In this document: in pieces, positions 36,059-44,864 of the stretch
Layout: every line of letters starts with the position of its first letter
How positions within the stretch are numbered: position 1 is the first letter of the stretch
Source: Bacteroidota bacterium
Lineage (GTDB): Bacteria > Bacteroidota > Bacteroidia > Bacteroidales > P3
Length of the DNA stretch: 64,000 bases
NCBI GenBank assembly: GCA_017860255.1
Contig: JAFNAR010000003.1
Location: 1-64,000 of the forward strand
Direction of reading: 5' to 3'
The notes under the pieces: generated by a model
What the model was told of the DNA's origin: nothing
The model's input: the letters and a program-made list of their open reading frames with translations, nothing else
Databases searched by the model: none
Program-made: the position numbers and the translations under genes

Positions 36059-36218
36059 ATTAATTCTCTATTATTCATGTTATGAATAGATTATATAATA
36101 TCTGCTGATAATATATTACTGGTGTGCAATGTGTTGTAAATTATATTTACTGACAATAATTAGCTATTCTAAAAACAGAAAAGATTTGATAAGTGATTGT
36201 AAATTAAAGAAAATAAGG

Positions 36219-36803
36219 TTAGCCAAGAATTGTTTTAAAGATAAGTTTAATGTCACCCAAAAAAGTTCTTGTTTTGATATAATTCAAACTTAAATCTATT
36301 TTTTGGGGCATTATTTCATTTATATAGTATTGTTCTGGATTGTTACTTTGTGAAAGAAGATCGTTTTCGTTGCGAAATGTTATAGAAGAAATATCAGTAA
36401 TTCCTGGTCTAACATTTAGAATTTGCTTTTGTCCTTCAGAATATAAATCTACATATTTTCTAACTTCAGGTCTTGGCCCAACTAAAGACATATCTCCTTT
36501 CAAAACATTAAATAGTTGAGGGAGCTCGTCTATTTTATATTTTCTAATAATATATCCTATTTTTGTTACCCTTGGATCTTTACCATCTTTACCAACTGAT
36601 AATAATCCTTTTAAATCAGCTCCAATAATCATTGAGCGAAATTTGTAAAGAGTAAAGTCTTTATTGCCTTTTCCTACTCTTTTTTGTTTGTAGAATATTC
36701 CTCCCTTTGAAGAAAATGATATTGCTATACCAACAAAAATAAAAATTGGACTAAGTAATACTAGTCCAATTAGAGAGCTCGTGAAATCAAAAAATCTTTT
36801 CAT
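36219..36803 (-). CDS. Undecaprenyl-phosphate sugar phosphotransferase (short WcaJ/PglC type)
   Basis: The 194-residue protein is the short form of the bacterial sugar transferase family. It has one membrane segment (FTSSLIGLVLLSPIFIFVGI), then FYKQKRVGKGNKDFTLYKFRSM, then KIDELPQLFNVLKGDMSLVGPRPE, with the catalytic DE pair. It transfers a sugar-1-phosphate to undecaprenyl phosphate, the first step of a surface glycan. It follows the aminotransferase by 6 bp, and the pair would supply an amino sugar to start the glycan. The donor is not determined. Confidence 0.92.
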   Translation of the reverse strand: MKRFFDFTSSLIGLVLLSPIFIFVGIAISFSSKGGIFYKQKRVGKGNKDFTLYKFRSMIIGADLKGLLSVGKDGKDPRVTKIGYIIRKYKIDELPQLFNVLKGDMSLVGPRPEVRKYVDLYSEGQKQILNVRPGITDISSITFRNENDLLSQSNNPEQYYINEIMPQKIDLSLNYIKTRTFLGDIKLIFKTILG

Positions 36804-36809
36804 TAAAAT

Positions 36810-38021
36810 TTATAAGCTTATATTATAATACCCTTCAACAAGATTGTTTACTATGTAATCTATTTGTTGATTTGTAAGTTGTGGGTATATAGGAAGCGAT
36901 ATTTCACGCGTATAAGTGTCATAAGCAACAGGATAATCTTCAATCTGATATCCCATATTTTTGAACAATGTTAACATTGGCATTGGTATGTAATGAACAT
37001 TGGTTGCTATATCTTTTTCTGCCAAATATTGAATTAATTTATCTCTTTGTTCTTCAGTTATTGGGTTAATTCTTAGTGGATATAGATGATAGGAGGTTGT
37101 AAGCTCTTTGGTATCTTGTTGTGGAAGTATTGCCCAATGATATTCTTTTAGAAGAGTAGAGTATCTTTCATAAACTCTTTTTCTTTCTCCAAGAAGATAG
37201 TCATATTTGCGTAGTTGAGCAAGTGCTATGGCAGCATTAACATCTGGCATATTGAATTTCATTCCGTGTGCTACAATATCATAACGCCATGCTCCTGCTT
37301 GAGATTTGGAGAATGCATCCTTTGTTTGACCATTTAATGAAAGAATTCTAACTTCTTTATATAATTCATCATTATCGAATGGCTCAGGAAGATTTAAACA
37401 TATTGCTCCACCTTCTGCAGAAGTAAGATTTTTAACAGCATGTAATGATAAAATACAAACATCAACCAATTCAGCAATTGTTTTTCTGTTAAATGTTGCT
37501 CCAAGAGAATGAGCAGAATCAGAAATAAGTAATATTCTTCCTAATTTCTCTTGATTTGATGATGTTGGTGCAAAAAGATCTTTAATTTCTTTAGAACATA
37601 TAAGTTCCATTATTTTTTTGTAGTCGCATGGAACTCCTCCTAAATCAACTGGAATTATTGCTTTAGTTCTTGGAGTAATGGCTTGTTTGATTTTTTCAAT
37701 ATCAATAGTTAAGTCATGCTTTATATCAACCATAACTGGTTTTCCACCTGCATCCATAACCGACATTGCAGTTGCACAGTAAGTGTAGGAAGGAACTATT
37801 ACTTCATCGCCTTCTTTTAATCCAAGCCAGTGCAACATAAGTATTGCTCCAGAAGTCCATGAATTAACACAATTAACTCTTTTAGCTTTGCAATATTCCT
37901 GCAAGCCTTTTTCTAATGCAGCAACTTTTGGACCAGTTGTTATCCAGCCTGAAAGTAAACTATCATTAACTTCTTTAATTACATCTTCATCAATGTATGG
38001 GGGAGAAAAGGGTATCTTCAT
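36810..38021 (-). CDS. DegT/DnrJ/EryC1 sugar aminotransferase
   Basis: The 403-residue PLP enzyme has the family order: IPFSPPYIDEDVIKEV, LLSGWITTGPKV, VNSWTSGAILMLHWLG, DEVIVPSYTYCATA, then DSAHSLGAT (the Asp that holds the pyridine) and LSLHAVKNLTSAEGGA with the Schiff-base Lys. It makes an amino sugar on a nucleotide carrier. It begins 3 bp after the frr stop and ends 6 bp before the sugar transferase, so the three are cotranscribed. Confidence 0.93.
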   Translation of the reverse strand: MKIPFSPPYIDEDVIKEVNDSLLSGWITTGPKVAALEKGLQEYCKAKRVNCVNSWTSGAILMLHWLGLKEGDEVIVPSYTYCATAMSVMDAGGKPVMVDIKHDLTIDIEKIKQAITPRTKAIIPVDLGGVPCDYKKIMELICSKEIKDLFAPTSSNQEKLGRILLISDSAHSLGATFNRKTIAELVDVCILSLHAVKNLTSAEGGAICLNLPEPFDNDELYKEVRILSLNGQTKDAFSKSQAGAWRYDIVAHGMKFNMPDVNAAIALAQLRKYDYLLGERKRVYERYSTLLKEYHWAILPQQDTKELTTSYHLYPLRINPITEEQRDKLIQYLAEKDIATNVHYIPMPMLTLFKNMGYQIEDYPVAYDTYTREISLPIYPQLTNQQIDYIVNNLVEGYYNISL

Positions 38022-38024
38022 CTT

Positions 38025-38588
38025 TTAAATTGACATTATTTCTTTTTCTTTTACAACTAAAACTGCTTCTGTATCTTTGATGAATTTTTCTGTTAATGTT
38101 TCAATTTCTTTTTCAACAGCCTTAATTTCATCTTCAGAAACTCCTTGGTCTTTTAGCTTTTTAACCTTGTCTATAATACTGCGTCTAACATTTCTTACGC
38201 TAACCTTAGTTTCTTCAACTTCAGCTTTTGCTCTTTTTACAAGTTCTTTTCTTCTTTCTTCAGTAACTGGAGGAAGCATAATGCGAAGAATATCACCTTC
38301 AAATTTTGGAGTAAATCCTAAGTTAGCAGCTAAAATTGCTTTATCAATTGGAGAAAGCATGCTCTTTTCCCAAGGTTGAATTACAAGCTGTTTTGGATCA
38401 GGAGTTGAAATGTTTGCAACTTGTTCAATTGGAGTTGGATTACCATAATAATCAACTTTAATTCCTTCTAACATTGAAGGAGAAGCTTTGCCTGCTCTAA
38501 TTTTGTGCATAGCTGTTTCAAGAAAGTTAACTGCTCCTTGCATGTTTGTCTTACATTCTTCTAATAAATGTTTTGATAAATCTGTCAT
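38025..38588 (-). CDS. frr: Ribosome recycling factor
   Basis: The 187-residue protein has the RRF pattern: IRAGKASPSMLEGIKVDYYG, PIEQVANISTPDPKQL, EKAILAANLGFTP-like spacing, RIMLPPVTEERRKELVK, and the coiled-coil domain I helices to the end. With EF-G it splits post-termination ribosomes. frr usually lies beside pyrH. Here pyrH is about 3 kb away on the other strand, and frr is joined to two glycan genes instead. Confidence 0.96.
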   Translation of the reverse strand: MTDLSKHLLEECKTNMQGAVNFLETAMHKIRAGKASPSMLEGIKVDYYGNPTPIEQVANISTPDPKQLVIQPWEKSMLSPIDKAILAANLGFTPKFEGDILRIMLPPVTEERRKELVKRAKAEVEETKVSVRNVRRSIIDKVKKLKDQGVSEDEIKAVEKEIETLTEKFIKDTEAVLVVKEKEIMSI

Positions 38589-38606
38589 AATCTATTTTGG
38601 TTTTAA

Positions 38607-39050
38607 TTAAATTCTTATCGCTATTCTATTATATGTTTCTGTATTACTATTTTCTGTTGTGATAGTAAAGTTGAAAGTTATTTGATTGGAGCTATTTAAA
38701 ACAGCAGTTCCTTTAATTTGATATATACCAACTTTTTGGTCAAAGGTTGCATTGCTTGAAACAACACTTGCAGAAATGCTAAAGGAAGGGTTTAGTCCAA
38801 AAAGTTCTCCACTTATAATTATCTTTCTTTCATTATTTGGATCAATCTTAATTGTTCCTGAAGAAGTTTTAATTGAATTTTGATTAGTTTTGGTTTGAGG
38901 GAAAATGATATCTTCACTTATTCTCCAATTTCCATTCCAATCTGAAGAAGCCAAAGTATTGTCTGGCTCACAAGCAAAAAAACTTAATGTTGTAAATAAA
39001 ATGCTTAGTATTGCAATGATTCTATTTCTCATTATTATTGAATGTTTCAT
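38607..39050 (-). CDS. Hypothetical lipoprotein
   Basis: The 147-residue protein has a signal with LSFFACEPD as lipobox and a mature beta-rich domain (WNGNWRISEDIIFPQT, SGTIKIDPNNERKIIISGEL, NQITFNFTITTENS). This looks like the small lipocalin-like or DUF beta-barrel lipoproteins common in Bacteroidota. No exact family was recognised. It lies 18 bp upstream of frr and may be the first gene of that operon. An internal Met at residue 7 could be the true start. Confidence 0.65.
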   Translation of the reverse strand: MKHSIIMRNRIIAILSILFTTLSFFACEPDNTLASSDWNGNWRISEDIIFPQTKTNQNSIKTSSGTIKIDPNNERKIIISGELFGLNPSFSISASVVSSNATFDQKVGIYQIKGTAVLNSSNQITFNFTITTENSNTETYNRIAIRI

Positions 39051-39163
39051 GATTTATAAAGTGCAAATATACTCAAATATGATACATTTCTATATAAAAA
39101 GTGATGAAATAATTCCTTGATTGGTAATAAATGAGTAATTTTGAAGCTTGAAATTTTGAAGAA

Positions 39164-39919
39164 ATGATAAGAAAACAAATACCAAATTCAATAACCCTTC
39201 TTAATCTACTTTGTGGAATATTATCAATTTATACTTTGTATAATACAGAAAGTTTAATACTCCCTTCGCTATTTATTATAATTGGAGCTTTACTGGATTT
39301 TTGTGATGGGTTATCAGCAAGATTGCTTAAGGCATATTCTAATATTGGAAAAGAATTGGACTCACTTGCTGATGTAGTAACTTTTGGAGTTGCTCCAAGT
39401 TTAATTGTTGTTGATTTAATGCAGGAATTCTATATTTTTAGTCCAATCTTATCTTCCTATCCTTTTGTTGTTTTTATCCCATTGTTAATGGCTTTGATGA
39501 GTGCATATAGATTGGCAAAATTTAATATTGACGAGAGACAAACATCTGGTTTTATTGGAGTTCCAACTCCTGCCAATGCTCTAATATGGCTGTCTCTACC
39601 TGTAATATATTATCTTGAATCAAATTCAATTCATCTTTGGGGATTACCTCTTAGTGGTTTTTACACCAATATAACAGCAATTCTTCTAAATCCACTTGTG
39701 ATTCTTTTTGGATCAATCTTAATGTCCTTCCTGCTTGTTGCAGAATTGCCATTATTTGCTCTAAAATTTAAAAACCTTAAATGGAAAGACAATAAAGAAA
39801 AGTTTATTTTTTTAATTCTTGCAATAATACTTATATTTGCATTTAATTTATATGCAACACCAATAATAATTTTTGTTTATATACTTGAATCATTAATAAT
39901 TAATATAATAAAGAAATGA
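39164..39919 (+). CDS. pssA: CDP-diacylglycerol-serine O-phosphatidyltransferase
   Basis: The 251-residue membrane protein has the CDP-alcohol phosphatidyltransferase motif D-G-x2-A-R-x8-G-x3-D-x3-D (DGLSARLLKAYSNIGKELDS followed by LAD) near residues 46-68, with about seven membrane helices. The start RKQIPNSITLLNLLCGILSI is typical of the phosphatidylserine synthases. It makes phosphatidylserine, the precursor of phosphatidylethanolamine. Its stop overlaps the purS start by 4 bp. Confidence 0.9.
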   Translation: MIRKQIPNSITLLNLLCGILSIYTLYNTESLILPSLFIIIGALLDFCDGLSARLLKAYSNIGKELDSLADVVTFGVAPSLIVVDLMQEFYIFSPILSSYPFVVFIPLLMALMSAYRLAKFNIDERQTSGFIGVPTPANALIWLSLPVIYYLESNSIHLWGLPLSGFYTNITAILLNPLVILFGSILMSFLLVAELPLFALKFKNLKWKDNKEKFIFLILAIILIFAFNLYATPIIIFVYILESLIINIIKK

Positions 39920-40167
39920 AATTTAACGCAGAAATAGACGTAATGCCTCTTAAGGCTTTGTTAGACCCTCAAGGAAAAGCTGTAACTTCATCAATGGCAA
40001 ACATTGGATTAGGACAAATAACTAATGTAAGAATAGGTAAACATATAACTTTGGAAGTTGAAGCAAAATCAGAAAAAGAAGCACAAGAATTGGTTGATAA
40101 GGCATGTAAGGATCTTCTTCACAATCCAATAATGGAGCACTACGAATTTAGATTAAGCCAAATTTAA
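39916..40167 (+). CDS. purS: Phosphoribosylformylglycinamidine synthase subunit PurS
   Basis: The 83-residue protein has the PurS pattern: DVMPLKALLDPQGKAV, then IGLGQITNVRIGKHITLEVE, then a helix and NPIMEHYEFRL. PurS bridges PurQ and the short PurL in de novo purine synthesis. No purQ or purL is in the window. Many Bacteroidota have a fused long PurL, so it would be worth seeing which partner this genome has. Coupled to pssA by a 4-bp overlap and to queA with 1 bp between. Confidence 0.88.
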   Translation: MKFNAEIDVMPLKALLDPQGKAVTSSMANIGLGQITNVRIGKHITLEVEAKSEKEAQELVDKACKDLLHNPIMEHYEFRLSQI

Positions 40168-40168
40168 G

Positions 40169-41386
40169 ATGATTGGCAAGTCATTAGACATTGCTATTAA
40201 AGACTTTGATTATGATTTGCCTTCTGAGAGAATTGCAAAATTCCCTCTTGAAGAGAGAGATAAAGCAAAGCTATTAGTATTAAATAAAGATGTAATTCAA
40301 GAGAAAACTTTTTTTGAATTACCTGATTTATTGGATAAAGATAGCTTATTAATCTTTAATGAAACTAAGGTTGTTCATGCCCGTTTATTTTTTCAAAAAA
40401 CAACTGGTTCAATAATTGAAATTTTTTGTCTTGAACCAACTTCTCCAAATGAAATACAAATTGCCATGGCTCAAAAAGGAGAAGGGTATTGGCTTTGTTT
40501 TATTGGAAACAACAAAAAGTGGAAAGAAGATTCTTTATCTAAAACCATAATTCATAATGGTAAAGAAATTACTCTAAGTGCAAAAAGAGAAAGCCAAAAG
40601 GATAATGCTTGGATAGTTAAATTCACTTGGACTAAAGAGTACTCTTTTGCTGAAGTCCTTTCAATTATGGGAGTTATTCCCTTGCCACCATATCTTAATC
40701 GTGAGGCGACAAATGAAGATAATGAGGATTATCAAACCATATATGCAAAGCAAGAAGGCTCTGTTGCATCACCAACTGCTGGATTACATTTTACTGATAA
40801 AACTTTTGAGGATTTAAAGAAAAAGCAAATTGCTTCTGACTTTATAACTCTTCATGTTGGGGCAGGGACTTTTAAACCAGTAAGTTCTGAACTAATTATA
40901 GATCATGTTATGCACGCCGAAAAGGTGGCAATTCCAAAACAAGTTATCCAAAACTTGATTGAACATCTGGATAAAAAAATAATTTGTGTTGGGACTACAT
41001 CTGTTCGTACAATAGAAAGTCTTTACTGGCATGGAGTAAAGCTTATTGAGAATAAGAATGAGGATATTGAAATTGATATTTCTCAATGGGAGCCTTACCA
41101 AAAAGAAGAAAACATTACTCCAAGACAAGCTTTGGAAGCAATTGTGGATAGGATGAATAAAGAGAATGTTGATTTACTTTGTGGCCAAACTCAAATTATT
41201 ATTGCTCCAACCTACAAATACAGAATTGTGAAGGCTGTTGTGACAAATTTTCACCAACCAAAAAGCACTTTACTACTTTTAGTTTCAGCTTTGATTGGAG
41301 ATAAATGGAAAGATTGTTATAAATTTGCCTTAGAAAATAATTTTAGATTTCTTTCCTTTGGAGATGCTTGTTATTTTGAACCTTAA
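40169..41386 (+). CDS. queA: S-adenosylmethionine:tRNA ribosyltransferase-isomerase
   Basis: The 405-residue protein has the QueA signatures: FDYDLPSERIAKFPLEERD, LLIFNETKVVHARL, MGVIPLPPYLNREATNEDNE, YQTIYAKQEGSVASPTAGLH, ITLHVGAGTFKPV and TNFHQPKSTLLLLVSALIG. It transfers the ribosyl part of SAM to preQ1 in tRNA, making epoxyqueuosine. It is longer than the E. coli enzyme (about 356) owing to an insertion before FEVLSIMG-like sequence (around residues 110-160). It ends a three-gene run with pssA and purS. Confidence 0.95.
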   Translation: MIGKSLDIAIKDFDYDLPSERIAKFPLEERDKAKLLVLNKDVIQEKTFFELPDLLDKDSLLIFNETKVVHARLFFQKTTGSIIEIFCLEPTSPNEIQIAMAQKGEGYWLCFIGNNKKWKEDSLSKTIIHNGKEITLSAKRESQKDNAWIVKFTWTKEYSFAEVLSIMGVIPLPPYLNREATNEDNEDYQTIYAKQEGSVASPTAGLHFTDKTFEDLKKKQIASDFITLHVGAGTFKPVSSELIIDHVMHAEKVAIPKQVIQNLIEHLDKKIICVGTTSVRTIESLYWHGVKLIENKNEDIEIDISQWEPYQKEENITPRQALEAIVDRMNKENVDLLCGQTQIIIAPTYKYRIVKAVVTNFHQPKSTLLLLVSALIGDKWKDCYKFALENNFRFLSFGDACYFEP

Positions 41387-41433
41387 GGAATAAGGAATAA
41401 TGTGTAATTAGAAATTAAATAGAATATTATACT

Positions 41434-42138
41434 ATGAAGTACAAGAGAATTTTATTAAAACTTAGTGGAGAATCCCTAATGGGAGAACAAGATTATGGAA
41501 TATCTCCTGAAATGCTTTCTCAATATGCTCAAGAGATTAAGCAAGCAAAAGAAAAAGGATGTGAAATTGCAATTGTAATTGGAGGAGGAAATATATTTAG
41601 AGGTTTGCAAGGTGCTTCAAAAGGGATGGATAGAGTGCAAGGCGATTATATGGGAATGTTGGCAACAATAATCAATTCAATGGCCTTGCAGGGAGAATTG
41701 GAAAAACAGGGAGTAAAGACAGAATTGCTCTCAGGTCTTACAATTGAACCAATTTGCAAGGAACAATCTCGTAAACGTTCTAAGGATGCAATGAAAGAAG
41801 GCAAGGTAGTTATTGTTGGTGGAGGAACTGGAAATCCATATTTTACAACCGATACAGCTTCAGCCTTAAGAGCAATTGAAATTGAAGCTGATGTTATTTT
41901 AAAAGGAACAAGAGTTGATGGTGTTTATACTGCAGACCCTGAAAAAGACCCAACAGCCACCAAATATTCAGAGCTAAGTTTTCAAGAAGCTTTAATGAAG
42001 CAATTAAAAATTATGGACTTGACTGCCTTTGCACTTTGTCAAGAAAATAATCTTCCAATTTATGTTTTTGATATGAACCAAAAAGGCAATCTCCTAAAGG
42101 TTGTTATGGGCGAACATATTGGAACGATAGTTAAATAG
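41434..42138 (+). CDS. pyrH: Uridylate kinase
   Basis: The 234-residue protein has the bacterial UMP kinase pattern: RILLKLSGESLMGEQDYGI, VIGGGNIFRGL, DYMGMLATIINSMAL, FTTDTASALRAIEI and DGVYTADPEKDP. It phosphorylates UMP to UDP as a hexamer. Spacing after queA is 47 bp. A 21-22 bp periodic tract starts about 38 bp after its stop. Confidence 0.96.
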   Translation: MKYKRILLKLSGESLMGEQDYGISPEMLSQYAQEIKQAKEKGCEIAIVIGGGNIFRGLQGASKGMDRVQGDYMGMLATIINSMALQGELEKQGVKTELLSGLTIEPICKEQSRKRSKDAMKEGKVVIVGGGTGNPYFTTDTASALRAIEIEADVILKGTRVDGVYTADPEKDPTATKYSELSFQEALMKQLKIMDLTAFALCQENNLPIYVFDMNQKGNLLKVVMGEHIGTIVK

Positions 42139-42175
42139 AATAAAAAACTATCTATTAATTTCTCTTTTTTAAATT

Positions 42176-42261
42176 AAGCAAGGACTTATTGAAAATTAAG
42201 TGCCGACTTTTTCAAAAAAAGTCCCATTTATTTTTGCTTAAGTCTCGTTTAATTTTATCTA
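42176..42261 (+). repeat. 21-22 bp periodic repeat, 4 units
   Basis: AAG-centred units start at 42176 (AAGCAAGGACTT), 42198 (AAGTGCCGACTT), 42219 (AAGTCCCATTT) and 42240 (AAGTCTCGTTT), with spacings of 22, 21 and 21. A further AAGTCCTA at 42266 comes after 26. The words resemble the AAGTCCGACTTT units of the 16294 tract. The tract lies between pyrH and the promoter of the C69 peptidase. Confidence 0.6.
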
Positions 42262-42336
42262 TGCTAAGTCCTATTTTTCTCAAGATAGGGTATTAGAGAT
42301 TTATAATAAAATAATGTAGACTAAATTTATAACTGT

Positions 42337-42368
42337 TTTGGAGGTTACAGTTATTTTACTTATTTTTG
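42337..42368 (+). promoter_or_regulatory. Promoter of the C69 peptidase gene
   Basis: TTTG (42337-42340), 20 bp and TATTTTTG (42361-42368) match the consensus exactly. Since the -7 box covers 42361-42368, an upstream TTG start at 42366 is ruled out, and the ATG at 42417 with a 40-nt leader is preferred. Confidence 0.7.
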
Positions 42369-42416
42369 CCAATTCTAAATGAAAAAATTCAATTAAATAA
42401 AAACCTAAAAACGAAG

Positions 42417-44204
42417 ATGAAGAGAGTTAAAAACTTATTCAAGGCGATGTTAGCTACTGTTTTAGTAGCATCATCAGTTTCATCTTTTGCTTGCACAAAT
42501 TTCCTAATTACAAAAGGTGCTTCAAAAGATGGCTCAACAATGATTACTTATGCAGCAGATTCACATGTACTATATGGTGAACTATACTATAATGCTGCAG
42601 CAAACTATCCTGCAGGTACAATGATTCAAGTTGTTGATTGGGATTCAGGGAGAAAATTAATAAAGATACCACAAGTAGCACATACCTATACTACAGTTGG
42701 AAACTCAAATGAATGGGGTGTATCAATTACTGAAACTACTTATGGTGGACGTTTAGAACTTGAAGATACAACAGGAGGAATTGATTATGGTTCTTTAATG
42801 TTTTTAACCCTTCAAAGAGTTAAAACTGCAAGAGAAGCTATTAAACAAATTGCAGAATGGGTTGAAATGTATGGATATGCTTCAGAAGGAGAATCCTTAT
42901 CAATTGCAGACGCAAATGAAGTATGGATTTTAGAAATAATTGCAAAAGGACCCAATCCTGGAGTAAAGACAAATGAAAAAGGAGAAATAGTAAAAGATAA
43001 AAAAGGGAATCCAGTAATAAATAAGAATTTAAGAAAAGGAGCGGTATGGGTTGCAATGAGAGTTCCTGATGGATATATTTGTGGACATGCAAACCAAGCT
43101 CGTATAACAACTTTTCCTCAAGAAGTAAAGAAAAGCTTTAAATCAATATCATCAAAGAACTTAAAAGAAATATTTCGTCCAGAAGTTGAAGTAGTATATG
43201 CTGCTGATGTAATTGAATTTGCTCGTAATAAAGGATATTTTAATGGACAAGATAAGGATTTTTCTTTCTCTGATACTTATGCACCTCTTACATTTAGTGG
43301 AGCAAGAGGATGCGAAGCAAGAGTTTATGCTGCTTTTCTTCGTTGCAATAAATCAATGAAAGAATATGAAGACTATGCAATGGGCTATAATTTAACACAC
43401 CGTATGCCTCTTTGGATAAAACCTGAAAATAAATTATCTGTTAAAGATGTTATGGAACTAATGAGAGATCATTACGAAGGCACACCAATGGATATGACAA
43501 AAGATATTGGAGGAGGACCATTCAACTGCCCTTACCGTTGGAGACCAATGGGATTTGAAGTAAATGGACAACAATATGTACACGAAAGAGCAACATCAAC
43601 TCAACAAACAGGATTTTCAATAGTTGCACAAGCAAGAAGCTGGATGCCAGAAGGAGCAAAAGGAATACTATGGTTTGGAGTAGATGATACTTATTCTACA
43701 GTTTATATGCCTATATATACCAACATCTCAAGAGTTCCTGAAAACGTTAGACAAGGAAATGGAAATATGGTAACATATTCAGAAACTTCTTTATTCTGGT
43801 TATTCAATCAGGTTTCTAACTTTACATATTCAAGATATTCTGATATGATTGTTGATGTTAGAGCAAAACAAGCTGAATTGGAAGATCAATTTATTAAAGA
43901 TGTTGAAGAATTAGACAGCAAGATTAAAGGACTTTCTTCAGAAGAAATGAGAAATGATATTACAAAATTCTCAGTTGAAAGAGTTGATAAAACATTTAGA
44001 ACTTGGAAGAAACTTAATCAATATCTAATTGTTAAGTATATGGATGGAAACGTTAAAAAGGAAAAAGATGGTAAGTTTACTGAAAGCAAGTATCGTCAAG
44101 GACAAAATGAGTTTCCAATGCAAAACCCTTATAACAAGAAATGGTTAGAAACAATAGTTAAAGACCATGGAGATGTAATTAAAGTTCCAGCTGAAAAGAA
44201 GTAA
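42417..44204 (+). CDS. C69 family dipeptidase (Ntn-hydrolase)
   Basis: The 595-residue protein has a signal peptide ending SSFA followed by Cys26 (CTNFLITKGASKDGSTMITY). In the C69 family this is the N-terminal nucleophile uncovered by processing. Other family segments are GVSITETTYGGR, YASEGESLSIADANEVWILE, YAADVIEFARNKGYF, DKDFSFSDTYAPL and GGPFNCPYRWRPM. It probably cleaves dipeptides in the periplasm or at the surface. The -AC- junction could also be read as a lipobox. It has its own promoter and terminator. Confidence 0.9.
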   Translation: MKRVKNLFKAMLATVLVASSVSSFACTNFLITKGASKDGSTMITYAADSHVLYGELYYNAAANYPAGTMIQVVDWDSGRKLIKIPQVAHTYTTVGNSNEWGVSITETTYGGRLELEDTTGGIDYGSLMFLTLQRVKTAREAIKQIAEWVEMYGYASEGESLSIADANEVWILEIIAKGPNPGVKTNEKGEIVKDKKGNPVINKNLRKGAVWVAMRVPDGYICGHANQARITTFPQEVKKSFKSISSKNLKEIFRPEVEVVYAADVIEFARNKGYFNGQDKDFSFSDTYAPLTFSGARGCEARVYAAFLRCNKSMKEYEDYAMGYNLTHRMPLWIKPENKLSVKDVMELMRDHYEGTPMDMTKDIGGGPFNCPYRWRPMGFEVNGQQYVHERATSTQQTGFSIVAQARSWMPEGAKGILWFGVDDTYSTVYMPIYTNISRVPENVRQGNGNMVTYSETSLFWLFNQVSNFTYSRYSDMIVDVRAKQAELEDQFIKDVEELDSKIKGLSSEEMRNDITKFSVERVDKTFRTWKKLNQYLIVKYMDGNVKKEKDGKFTESKYRQGQNEFPMQNPYNKKWLETIVKDHGDVIKVPAEKK

Positions 44205-44243
44205 TAATAATATCTTAAAGTGAATAATAACTAAATAAATATT

Positions 44244-44288
44244 TATATGGGAAAGATGAGAATACATTCTCTTCTTTCCCATATTTTT
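44244..44288 (+). terminator. Rho-independent terminator of the C69 gene
   Basis: ATATGGGAAAGA..GAGAA and TTCTC..TCTTTCCCATAT (44244-44283) form a long stem with one internal mismatch and a short loop, followed by a run of T. The next gene starts 7 bp after it. Confidence 0.85.
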
Positions 44289-44294
44289 TAATGT

Positions 44295-44651
44295 ATGGCA
44301 AAAGGAAAACAATTAATAGGTATATTTCTTTTAATACTTTACATCTTTTTCTATGCAGGTGCAAACTTGCAGCCACATACCCATATTGTTGATGGAGTAA
44401 CAATAGTGCACTCCCACTTTTCTAAAGACACACTTCCCTTTGCTAATCACAAAACAACCCATACACACAAAACATCTGAGATTAATCTAATCCACGATTT
44501 CAATATTTCTCTTTATTTCATTGTCTTTATTGCAATTTCTCTAAGAATTATTGCTCAAAAACCAATAAAGATTGTTGTTGAAAGAGAAATACTTATTCCT
44601 TTAAAGTCCTATCTTTATAATCCTTGTTTAAGGGCTCCCCCAATTTCTTAG
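44295..44651 (+). CDS. Small His-rich membrane or periplasmic protein
   Basis: The 118-residue protein has an N-terminal membrane segment (LIGIFLLILYIFFYAGA), then a His-rich stretch (QPHTHIVDGVTIVHSHF, HKTTHTHKTSEI), a second membrane segment and the end YNPCLRAPPIS. The many His residues suggest metal binding. From memory, similar small proteins stand beside TonB receptors in Bacteroidota, and here a TonB receptor gene is next downstream. A role in metal uptake is an inference from that context. Confidence 0.6.
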   Translation: MAKGKQLIGIFLLILYIFFYAGANLQPHTHIVDGVTIVHSHFSKDTLPFANHKTTHTHKTSEINLIHDFNISLYFIVFIAISLRIIAQKPIKIVVEREILIPLKSYLYNPCLRAPPIS

Positions 44652-44660
44652 TTTTATTTA

Positions 44661-44688
44661 ATGTCAAATAAGACTTATTTTTTGACAT
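44661..44688 (+). terminator. Hairpin after the His-rich protein gene
   Basis: ATGTCAAATAAG and CTTATTTTTTGACAT (44661-44688) form an 8-bp outer stem and a partly paired inner part. It lies 9 bp after the stop. There is no T-run after the stem, so it may be a weak terminator. The remaining 176 bp to the TonB receptor gene show nothing recognisable. Confidence 0.5.
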
Positions 44689-44864
44689 AATTCTAATTAG
44701 AAACAATTAACTATTTACTTATTTTGAGATTACTCTATTCTAATCAATAGGATAGAATGATTGTATAATAGTGTCTTTTCTTTTTAGATAATTCTTAAAC
44801 ACAAATCCTTCTTAATAATAGTTGGGTTTGATAGGTTAATCAAATAAAACAAACAAGAAATCAA

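Noticed and set aside
36061..36100. Operator palindrome (TATTCAT-gtt-ATGAATA) upstream of the photolyase gene
   Set aside because: It is a 7-bp AT-rich palindrome, and several such sequences would be expected by chance in a genome of this composition.
44652..44864. Cobalamin or other riboswitch before the TonB receptor
   Set aside because: No conserved B12-box-like sequence or multi-stem fold could be made out. Only a simple hairpin follows the upstream gene.
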